Assembly: GCA_025965495.1 (NCBI GenBank)
Contig: JAOPWW010000295.1
Location: 1-5,015, forward strand
Length of the DNA stretch: 5,015 nucleotides
From: Frankiales bacterium
GTDB lineage: Bacteria; Actinomycetota; Actinomycetes; Mycobacteriales; SCTD01
Reading direction: 5' to 3'
Part shown: positions 1-4,854 of the stretch, in pieces
Layout of the letters: the number at the start of each line of letters is the position of its first letter
Position numbering within the stretch: position 1 is the stretch's first letter
Made by a program: the position numbers and the translations under genes
The notes under the pieces: model-generated
What the model was told of the DNA's origin: nothing
What the model saw: the letters and a program-made list of their open reading frames with translations, nothing else
Database searches by the model: none

Positions 1-183
1 AGCGCCGCCGCCACCACCCCCGCCACGGCCCCCGCGGCGACCACCACCACGCCCGCCGCCGGTGCGCCCACCACCGGCGACCCCGCCGCCGGCACCCCCA
101 CGGTCGACCCCGACGCCGGTGACTGGCCGACGGTCCCGGCCGACGACGGCGGCGGCGACGTCATCGACCCCAGCTGGATCTGA
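1..183 (+). CDS. C-terminal tail of an Ala/Thr/Pro/Asp-rich protein (5' end outside window)
   Basis: Reading frame 1 is open from the first base to a TGA at 181-183, giving the last 60 residues of a protein. The tail begins as an Ala/Thr/Pro low-complexity stretch (residues 1-28 of the visible part). It then becomes Gly/Asp/Pro-rich with acidic runs and ends in the less repetitive IDPSWI. Such tails are typical of disordered linkers or extracellular C-terminal extensions in actinobacteria, but no domain is visible and I do not recognise the protein. The codon bias (nearly every third base G or C) fits real coding on this strand. The next gene begins 33 bases later on the same strand. Function cannot be stated from this fragment. 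Confidence 0.6.
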   Translation, partial: SAAATTPATAPAATTTTPAAGAPTTGDPAAGTPTVDPDAGDWPTVPADDGGGDVIDPSWI

Positions 184-204
184 CCGCTCCCTCCCGCTCT
201 CGGG

Positions 205-210
205 CATGAT
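205..210 (+). promoter_or_regulatory. Weak -10-like hexamer CATGAT before the small membrane protein gene
   Basis: CATGAT keeps the A at position 2 and the T at position 6, the most conserved bases of the actinobacterial -10 consensus TANNNT. It ends 6 bases before the ATG at 217, the spacing expected for a leaderless transcript. No Shine-Dalgarno sequence is visible before this ATG, which agrees with leaderless initiation. The first base deviates from consensus and no -35 element is seen, so this is the weakest of the five such sites here. Confidence 0.3.
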
Positions 211-216
211 CGGCCC

Positions 217-576
217 ATGAACAAGGCCGAGCGCGCACTGCTCCTCGCATGGTTCGCCGTCGTCCTGCTGGTCGTGATCACGCAGGTCTCGCTCGTGTTC
301 GGCGTCCTCGGCACGGCAGCCGGCGTGTTCCTCGGGCTGCCCGTGGCCCGGACGGCCCTGCTGCGCGGCCGCCCCGGCACCTCGCTGGTCCGCAAGGGCG
401 TCGACGTCGCCCGGGTCGGCCGGACCATCGGGGTGCACGTCGGGGTGCTGCTCGTGCCGATCGTCGTGCAGGCGCTCGTGCCGGGCTTGAAGTACCGGTT
501 CGTCGCGCTCGTCTGCGGAGTGGTGACCGCCGGCGCCGCGACCGTCGTCGCCGACCGCCTGCGCCGCGAGAACTAG
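217..576 (+). CDS. Small four-helix integral membrane protein, function unknown
   Basis: The 119-residue product is dominated by hydrophobic segments. Likely membrane helices lie at about residues 7-28, 29-49, 70-89 and 94-112. A basic loop (about 50-69, with several Arg and one Lys) joins helices 2 and 3, and a short charged tail ends in RLRREN. By the positive-inside rule the Arg/Lys-rich loop and both termini would be cytoplasmic. There is no signal peptidase site and I recognise no catalytic motif or named family. The ATG at 217 is chosen because it opens directly into the first helix and has a -10-like hexamer 6 bases upstream; there is no ribosome binding site. The stop TAG (574-576) lies inside the CTAG shared with the stop of the opposing CDP-alcohol transferase gene. 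It could be a small transporter-like or accessory membrane protein, but nothing here decides that. Confidence 0.72.
   Translation: MNKAERALLLAWFAVVLLVVITQVSLVFGVLGTAAGVFLGLPVARTALLRGRPGTSLVRKGVDVARVGRTIGVHVGVLLVPIVVQALVPGLKYRFVALVCGVVTAGAATVVADRLRREN
573..576. other. Palindromic CTAG providing the stop codons of two convergent genes
   Basis: The + strand reads TAG at 574-576, ending the membrane protein gene. The - strand reads TAG at 575-573, ending the CDP-alcohol phosphatidyltransferase gene. The two coding regions therefore overlap tail to tail by four bases and there is no intergenic space for a conventional terminator. Both reading frames are well supported, so the overlap is seen directly rather than inferred. 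Confidence 0.8.
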
Positions 577-1346
577 ACCGCGGTCGGCTCCGCCACCGGC
601 AGCGCGAGCAGCTGCCGGCGCAGGGCGACCAGCAGCTGGGCCAGCCCGACCGCGGTGAACGCCGTCATGACCGACAGCCCGACGGTCGCGACCGCGTGCG
701 CGTGGGCGACGAAGACGCCGCCGAAGTGGATCGAGGCCGACAGGAAGATGACCCGCATCGGCCGCTCCCCCACCGTGACGCGGCCGACGGCGTCGCCCCC
801 GGCGTTGCCGGCCCGGGCGCGGGCGTACTCCATGAGGAAGAACCCGACGCCGCAGGTGATCGCCAGCACCGGCGGCGCGCCGACCGACACGACGGCGACG
901 AGGTAGACGACGTCGTTGACGCGGTCGACCAGGGAGTCGAGGACGTAGCCCCACTTCGTGGTGCGGTCCTCGAGGACGGCGACGCAGCCGTCGAGGGTGT
1001 CGAACAGGCCGCTGGCGACGAGCACCCAGCCGGCGAGGATCGGCCAGTGCCCGCCCTGGGCCGCGGGCACGAAGACCGCGAGGGCGATCCACACCGACGA
1101 CAGCGTCACGACGTCGGGCTGCACGCCCCGCTTCGCCAGGGGACGGCCGATCCGGTAGACGAGCGTGAGCCAGAACCGGACCCAGACCGTGGCGGTGCGG
1201 GGGTCGTAGCCGCCGTGGAGCACCTGCCAGCGGTCGAAGTAGCCGTCGCGGTCGGCGATCGCGTGCTCGGGCCGCTTCGCGGTGACCAGGCCGAGGACGA
1301 CCAGGGCGACGCCGACGGCGACCAGGAGCAGCAGGGGGGTGCTCAC
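573..1346 (-). CDS. CDP-alcohol phosphatidyltransferase family membrane enzyme
   Basis: The 257-residue product belongs to the integral membrane family that transfers a phosphatidyl or similar group from a CDP-activated donor to an alcohol, releasing CMP. The signature is D-x2-D-G-x2-A-R-x8-G-x3-D-x3-D. It is present at residues 116-141, with Asp116, Asp119, Gly120, Ala123, Gly133, Asp137 and Asp141 in exact spacing, so all four metal/catalytic aspartates are kept. The usual Arg is Val124. An ERPMR stretch (194-198) resembles the conserved ERPxR-type segment of the family. Hydrophobic segments occur at about 4-22, 79-97, 101-115, 146-172 and 199-242; the first is an extra N-terminal helix before the core. 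The start is GTG at 1346-1344, overlapping the TGA of the SRPBCC gene as GTGA, which implies translational coupling. A longer open frame upstream is only a shadow of that gene. The acceptor alcohol cannot be told from the sequence. Confidence 0.88.
   Translation of the reverse strand: MSTPLLLLVAVGVALVVLGLVTAKRPEHAIADRDGYFDRWQVLHGGYDPRTATVWVRFWLTLVYRIGRPLAKRGVQPDVVTLSSVWIALAVFVPAAQGGHWPILAGWVLVASGLFDTLDGCVAVLEDRTTKWGYVLDSLVDRVNDVVYLVAVVSVGAPPVLAITCGVGFFLMEYARARAGNAGGDAVGRVTVGERPMRVIFLSASIHFGGVFVAHAHAVATVGLSVMTAFTAVGLAQLLVALRRQLLALPVAEPTAV
596..618 (+). terminator. Possible hairpin just past the convergent stops, no T tract
   Basis: CCGGCAGC (596-603) and GCTGCCGG (611-618) are perfect reverse complements, making an 8-bp G/C-rich stem with a 7-base loop. 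The stem starts 20 bases after the + strand stop at 576. That is where a terminator for the small membrane protein transcript would be expected, but it sits inside the 3' end of the opposing gene. There is no run of T after it. Stem-loops are frequent by chance in DNA this rich in G and C, so the call is tentative. Confidence 0.2.
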
Positions 1347-1786
1347 GCCGACCGCTCGCGCCGCAGCTTCCTGGCCGACCGGTCCGTGCGGGCCGCGAGC
1401 AGCCGGGCCTGCAGCCCGCAGGCGAGCCACAGCGGCAGCGCCCCGGCCCGGGCCCACAGGCCCTCGACGACGACGGACACCACGAGGTCGCTGCCGCCCC
1501 GGACGGCCGGCGTGATCTCGGTGGTGATGGTCTCCCGCAGCCCGGGCGCGGTGTGGACCAGCAGCACCAGCCGCTTGTCCGGGACGGCCTCGACGACGTC
1601 GACGGGGATGCGCAGCGAGGCGACCCGGGCCAGGCCCAGCAGGTGCTGCCCGGCGGCGGCGCTGCCGTGCGAGCCGCGCACCGTGCGCAGGAACAGGTCG
1701 AACTCCGGCCAGCGCTGCGGGTCGCCGAGGACCTGCCACACCTCGGCGGGCGAGGCGGTGGTCCGGACGCGGTGGGACAGCTTCAT
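1343..1786 (-). CDS. SRPBCC (START/polyketide cyclase-like) ligand-binding fold protein
   Basis: The 147-residue product opens with a pattern typical of SRPBCC proteins. There is a first strand (about 2-10), then SPAEVWQVLGDPQRWPEF (12-29), matching the common helix-then-DPxRWPEW segment at the mouth of the ligand cavity. Length fits the family (roughly 130-160). The middle alternates strands (55-64, 68-77, 83-92, 97-106), and the end is a long helix (about 108-135) with a basic tail. Members bind hydrophobic ligands or lipids, or act as cyclases; no catalytic residue can be assigned here. The ATG at 1786-1784 is supported by a TAGCCT -10-like hexamer ending 7 bases upstream. The stop overlaps the GTG of the CDP-alcohol transferase gene by four bases, so the two are almost surely one operon. 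A role in handling the lipid substrate or product of that enzyme is an inference from context. Confidence 0.85.
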   Translation of the reverse strand: MKLSHRVRTTASPAEVWQVLGDPQRWPEFDLFLRTVRGSHGSAAAGQHLLGLARVASLRIPVDVVEAVPDKRLVLLVHTAPGLRETITTEITPAVRGGSDLVVSVVVEGLWARAGALPLWLACGLQARLLAARTDRSARKLRRERSA

Positions 1787-1793
1787 GCCCGTC

Positions 1794-1799
1794 AGGCTA
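1794..1799 (-). promoter_or_regulatory. TAGCCT -10-like element before the SRPBCC gene
   Basis: Read on the - strand, TAGCCT fits TANNNT and ends 7 bases before the ATG at 1786. It sits in the 24-base gap between the patatin stop and this start. No Shine-Dalgarno sequence is seen in the seven intervening bases, which favours a leaderless transcript starting at or next to the ATG. No clear -35 is visible; it would lie inside the patatin gene. Confidence 0.5.
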
Positions 1800-1810
1800 G
1801 GTCGCGCGGC

Positions 1811-2860
1811 TCACCACAGCCCGGGCTGGTCCGGCGCCACGCGGGACGACGCCACCGGCAGGGGCGTCCCGCCCCGGCACTGCCGCAGGTAGGAGGGCCA
1901 GTCCCAGCCGGCGAGGAAGCTGCGGGCGGCCGCGGTCCCAGCGGCGGACAGGGCGTCCTGGGCGGCGTCGTCGAGCCCGAAGTCGACCGCGCTGACGCCG
2001 TCGGTGGGGACGAACACGGTCCGGACGACGGTGCACGGGTCCTCGACGTGGGCGGCGTCCTGGTCGGTCAGCAGGGTGTCGAGCGCGGCCAGGCCGATCC
2101 CGAACGGGCCGTGGACCGGGTGCGTCGCCGGCGGCGTGCCCGGGCGGGCGGTGAGCCGGACGCCGAAGGTCGGCCAGCGGGGCGGGGCGCCGTCGGTGCG
2201 GTCGAACAGGTCGACCGGGAAGTTCGACAGCAGACCGCCGTCGACCCAGGTGGCGTCGCCGTCGGGGGTGGGCTGCACGACCGGGCGGAAGAAGAACGGG
2301 ATCGCCGACGACGCCCGGACCGCCCGCGCGACCGGGTAGTCGTCCGGGTCGACGCCGTAGGAGGGCAGATCCCAGGGCAGCCGGGCGAGCCGGCGCCGGG
2401 ACAGGTCCGAGGCCGTGACGACCAGGCGGGAGGACTGCGCGGGCGACAGCGACGTGCCGGGGTCGGGCAGGCGGAGGTCGCCGAAGGTCCGCACCCCGAG
2501 CTCGCCGAGCGCGCCGGTGAGGAACCGCTCGAGGTAGCGCCCGTCGTAGAGGCCGTCGTGGGCCAGCAGCGCCAGCCCGCGCCCCACGAGCGGCAGCCGG
2601 CCGATGCCGCTGACGTCGCGGAACCGGCGCAGGTCGACGGCGCGCAGGACGTCCTCGAGCCGTGCGACCGGCTCCCCCGCGGCCTGCAGCGCGGCGACCA
2701 GGCAGCCGGCGACGGCGCCCGCCGAGGACCCCGCGACCCGCGGGAACGCGTACCCGTTGCGGGCCAGCTCGACGACGGCGCCCGCCAGGGCGACGCCCTT
2801 GACGCCGCCGCCCTCCAGGACGAGGTCGGCCCTGCGCACCTGGTCGGGGGGCGGGGTCAC
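1811..2860 (-). CDS. Patatin-like phospholipase / acyl hydrolase
   Basis: The 349-residue product carries the complete patatin signature of a Ser-Asp dyad lipid acyl hydrolase. The oxyanion-hole loop GGGVKG is at residues 17-22 and the nucleophile elbow GSSAG at 44-48, with Ser46 as nucleophile. The catalytic Asp207 lies in VDGGLLSNFP (206-215). A conserved ASSAIPFFFRP segment (183-193) precedes the Asp motif. There is no signal peptide or membrane helix, so it is likely cytosolic or peripheral to the membrane. The substrate is probably a phospholipid or other acyl ester. The GTG at 2860-2858 overlaps the metF TGA as GTGA; a GTG at codon 8 is possible but less likely given the coupling. An open frame continuing upstream of the GTG is only a shadow of metF. 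Cotranscription with metF is well supported, although no metabolic link to it is obvious. Confidence 0.92.
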   Translation of the reverse strand: MTPPPDQVRRADLVLEGGGVKGVALAGAVVELARNGYAFPRVAGSSAGAVAGCLVAALQAAGEPVARLEDVLRAVDLRRFRDVSGIGRLPLVGRGLALLAHDGLYDGRYLERFLTGALGELGVRTFGDLRLPDPGTSLSPAQSSRLVVTASDLSRRRLARLPWDLPSYGVDPDDYPVARAVRASSAIPFFFRPVVQPTPDGDATWVDGGLLSNFPVDLFDRTDGAPPRWPTFGVRLTARPGTPPATHPVHGPFGIGLAALDTLLTDQDAAHVEDPCTVVRTVFVPTDGVSAVDFGLDDAAQDALSAAGTAAARSFLAGWDWPSYLRQCRGGTPLPVASSRVAPDQPGLW

Positions 2861-3744
2861 ACCCGGGCGGACAGGTCCAGCCGGCCCCAGATCTCCCGGG
2901 TGGCCGTGCTGCGGTTGAGGGTGATGAAGTGCAGGCCGGGCGCCCCCTCGGCGAGCAGCGTCTCGCAGAGCTCCGTCGCGACCTCGACCCCGACCTCGCG
3001 GACCGCGGCGGGGTCGTCCTCGACCGCGTGCAGGCGCTCCGCGAGGGCAGCCGGGAAGGCGGCGTTGGACAGCTGCGCCATCCGCTCGATCGACTTGACG
3101 TTGGTCACCGGCATGATCCCGGGCAGGATCGGGAGCTCGCACCCGGCCGCGGCGACCCGGTCGCGCAGCCGCAGGTAGTCGGCGGGGTCGAAGAAGAACT
3201 GGGTGATGGCGAACTCCGCCCCGGCCCGGCACTTGTCGACGAACCGGGCGACGTCGCTGTCGAGGTCGGCCGAGCGCGGGTGCTTCTCCGGGAACGCCGC
3301 GACGCCGACGCAGAAGTCGCCGGAGGCGCGGACGAGCTCGACGAGGTCGGAGGCGTACTCCAGGCCCTCCGGGTGCTTGACCCACTCCCCCATCGGGTCG
3401 CCGGGCGGGTCGCCGCGCAGGGCCAGCACGTTGCGGACGCCGGCGCCCGCGAGCTGGCCGACGATGCGCCGCAGCTCCGGCACGGTGTGGTCGACGGCCG
3501 TGAGGTGCGCCAGCGGCGTGAACGTCGTGTCGGTGGCGATCTTCTCGGTCATCGCGATCGTGCGGTCGCGGGTGGAGCCGCCGGCGCCGTAGGTGATGGA
3601 GACGAAGTCGGGCTGCAGCGGCTCGAGCTCGCGCAGCGCCTGCCACAGGGTGCGCTCGCCCTCGTCGGTCCTGGCCGGGAAGAACTCGAAGGAGAACGTC
3701 CGGTCGCCGGTCGCGAGCATGTCCCTGATCGAGCCGGTCGCCAT
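2857..3744 (-). CDS. metF: 5,10-methylenetetrahydrofolate reductase (MetF type)
   Basis: The 295-residue product matches bacterial MetF in length (E. coli 296) and motifs. FSFEFFP (17-23) carries Glu20, equivalent to the catalytic Glu28 of E. coli. YGAGGSTRDRT (52-62) follows, then AHLTA (79-83) where the usual Cys is Ala. LRGDPP (109-114) carries Asp112, equivalent to Asp120 of E. coli, which interacts with flavin/folate. FPEKHP (151-156) and ITQFFFD (180-186), with Gln182 equivalent to Gln183, complete the set. The enzyme reduces 5,10-methylene-THF to 5-methyl-THF in the cytosol, feeding homocysteine methylation to methionine. The motifs are those of flavin-dependent MetF; the choice of NADH or NADPH is not visible. 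The ATG at 3744 has TAGCCT ending 7 bases upstream and no ribosome binding site. The gene is divergent from the polyprenyl synthase gene and overlaps the patatin gene downstream. Its arrangement matches Rv2172c/Rv2173 of M. tuberculosis. Confidence 0.95.
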   Translation of the reverse strand: MATGSIRDMLATGDRTFSFEFFPARTDEGERTLWQALRELEPLQPDFVSITYGAGGSTRDRTIAMTEKIATDTTFTPLAHLTAVDHTVPELRRIVGQLAGAGVRNVLALRGDPPGDPMGEWVKHPEGLEYASDLVELVRASGDFCVGVAAFPEKHPRSADLDSDVARFVDKCRAGAEFAITQFFFDPADYLRLRDRVAAAGCELPILPGIMPVTNVKSIERMAQLSNAAFPAALAERLHAVEDDPAAVREVGVEVATELCETLLAEGAPGLHFITLNRSTATREIWGRLDLSARV

Positions 3745-3751
3745 GACCCCG

Positions 3752-3757
3752 AGGCTA
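3752..3757 (-). promoter_or_regulatory. TAGCCT -10-like element of metF
   Basis: On the - strand TAGCCT ends 7 bases before the metF ATG, giving an expected transcription start at or beside the start codon. It lies in the 39-base divergent intergenic region, 12 bases from the oppositely directed element for the synthase gene. RNA polymerase could probably not occupy both promoters at once. No recognisable -35. Confidence 0.55.
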
Positions 3758-3772
3758 GTCGCGCGCGTCTAG
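3755..3772. repeat. 18-base near-perfect inverted repeat between the divergent promoters
   Basis: The sequence CTAGTCGCGCGCGTCTAG is a dyad with 16 of 18 positions matching: CTAG arms around a CGCGCGCG core, broken only by the T at 3759 and the T at 3768. It overlaps both -10-like hexamers, which is where an operator controlling both metF and the synthase gene would lie. The symmetry may instead simply follow from two TAG-starting -10 boxes facing away from each other around a CG-rich spacer. Confidence 0.4.
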
Positions 3773-3775
3773 GGT
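3770..3775 (+). promoter_or_regulatory. TAGGGT -10-like element of the polyprenyl synthase gene
   Basis: TAGGGT fits TANNNT and ends 8 bases before the ATG at 3784. No Shine-Dalgarno sequence lies between them (the bases are GGCCCGCT), so a leaderless transcript is the simplest reading. No convincing -35 is seen at 16-18 bases upstream, where the metF promoter lies. Confidence 0.55.
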
Positions 3776-3783
3776 GGCCCGCT

Positions 3784-4845
3784 ATGAGCCCCCTCGACCG
3801 CGCCGACCTGCGCCAGCGCGTGCAGAAGGCGCTGGACGGGTTCGTGGCCGGGCAGCTCCCGCGCCTCGACGCCGTCAGCGAGGAGCTCGGCCCGCTCAGC
3901 GACGACCTGGACGACCTCGTGGCCGGCGGCAAGCGCCTGCGGCCGGCGTACTGCTACTGGGGCTACCGCGGCGCGGGCGGCGTCGACGGCGACGAGGTCG
4001 TCGTCGCGGCCGCCGCGCTCGAGCTGTTCCAGGCCTGCGCCCTGATCCACGACGACGTCATGGACGGCAGCGACACCCGCCGCGGCGCGCCCGCCGTGCA
4101 CCGGCGCTTCGCCAGCACCCACCGCGCGCAGGGCTGGCACGGCGACCCCGAGGCGTTCGGCTGCGGCGCGGCGATCCTGCTCGGCGACCTGGCGCTGTCG
4201 TGGTCCGACGAGATGCTGTGCACCAGCGGGGTGCCCGGACAGGTCCTGCCGTCGGCCAAGGCCGTGTTCGACGAGATGCGCAGCGAGCTGATGGGCGGCC
4301 AGTACCTGGACCTGCTCGAGCAGGCCAAGGGCGGCGACACCGTCGAGAGCGCGCTGCGGGTCGCCCGGTTCAAGAGCGCCAAGTACACGATCGAGAAGCC
4401 GCTGCACCTCGGGGCGGCCCTGGCCGGCGCCGGCCAGGAGGTGCTCGACGCCTACTCCGGCTACGGCCTGCCGCTCGGCGAGGCCTTCCAGCTGCGCGAC
4501 GACGTCCTCGGCGTCTTCGGCGACCCCGAGCAGACCGGCAAGCCGGCGGGCGACGACCTGCGCGAGGGCAAGCGCACCGTCCTGGTCGCGATGGCGCTCG
4601 AGACCGCGACGACGGCGCAGGCCGAGCTGGTCCGCCGCCACCTCGGCGACCCCCACCTCGGCGAGGACGGCGTCGCCGCCCTGCGCGAGGTCCTCACCGA
4701 CACCGGCGCCTGCGACCGCGTCGAGGCCCTCATCGCCGAGCTGCTCGACGACGCCCTGACGGCGGTCCGCGCGGCGCCCGTCGACGACGAGGCCCGCGGC
4801 GTGCTCGAGGAGCTGGCGCTCGCCGCCACCGCACGCGCGACCTAG
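3784..4845 (+). CDS. idsA: Polyprenyl diphosphate synthase, probably geranylgeranyl diphosphate synthase (IdsA type)
   Basis: The 353-residue product is a trans-prenyl diphosphate synthase that condenses isopentenyl diphosphate with allylic diphosphates. GGKRLRP (48-54) binds isopentenyl diphosphate. The first Asp-rich motif is DDVMD (90-94), followed by Arg99/Arg100. FQLRDD (235-240) begins the second Asp-rich motif, which reads DDVLG with Asp247 further on, rather than DDxxD. The segment GKPAGDDLREGKRT (252-265) is typical of the actinobacterial group. The residues five and four before the first motif are small (Cys85, Ala86), which argues against a C15 limit and favours C20 or longer. The product would feed carotenoids, menaquinone side chains, polyprenyl carriers or diterpenes; which one is not shown. 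The ATG at 3784 begins a typical N-terminus and has a -10-like hexamer 8 bases upstream; a longer open frame upstream is antisense to metF. The gene sits beside metF as idsA2 does in M. tuberculosis, hence the tentative symbol. Confidence 0.93.
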   Translation: MSPLDRADLRQRVQKALDGFVAGQLPRLDAVSEELGPLSDDLDDLVAGGKRLRPAYCYWGYRGAGGVDGDEVVVAAAALELFQACALIHDDVMDGSDTRRGAPAVHRRFASTHRAQGWHGDPEAFGCGAAILLGDLALSWSDEMLCTSGVPGQVLPSAKAVFDEMRSELMGGQYLDLLEQAKGGDTVESALRVARFKSAKYTIEKPLHLGAALAGAGQEVLDAYSGYGLPLGEAFQLRDDVLGVFGDPEQTGKPAGDDLREGKRTVLVAMALETATTAQAELVRRHLGDPHLGEDGVAALREVLTDTGACDRVEALIAELLDDALTAVRAAPVDDEARGVLEELALAATARAT

Positions 4846-4848
4846 CCT
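4843..4848 (+). promoter_or_regulatory. TAGCCT -10-like element overlapping the synthase stop codon
   Basis: The TAG stop of the synthase gene is also the first half of TAGCCT, which ends 6 bases before the GTG at 4855. A GGAG at 4849-4852 could act as a Shine-Dalgarno sequence but leaves only two bases to the GTG, too close for normal use. Leaderless initiation from this hexamer, readthrough from the synthase gene, or both are possible. Confidence 0.45.
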
Positions 4849-4854
4849 GGAGCG

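Noticed and set aside
1..70. Repetitive GCC/ACC-rich tract as a possible tandem repeat element
   Set aside because: It is read in frame as an Ala/Thr/Pro protein tail, and the units are irregular rather than a defined DNA repeat.
202..216. GGGC...GCCC as a terminator for the first gene
   Set aside because: A 4-bp stem with no T tract, and it overlaps the putative promoter of the next gene.
206..220. Four-codon mini-ORF (ATG ATC GGC CCA TGA) overlapping the ATG at 217 as ATGA
   Set aside because: It could be a leader peptide coupled to the membrane protein gene, but it has no ribosome binding site and such short frames arise by chance; a -10 reading of the same bases is at least as likely.
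576..585. Perfect 10-base palindrome GACCGCGGTC beside the convergent stops
   Set aside because: It has no loop, so it is a poor hairpin, and short G/C palindromes are common in this composition. It also encodes the end of the transferase.
249..1892. Very long + strand open frame (547 codons) across the membrane protein, transferase and SRPBCC genes
   Set aside because: Its product is Arg/Asp/Ala-rich and repetitive, and it crosses three well-supported genes, two on the other strand. Stop codons are simply rare at this GC content.
1553..3178. Long + strand open frame opposite the patatin and metF genes
   Set aside because: The - strand carries full patatin and MetF signatures; this frame shows only low-complexity sequence.
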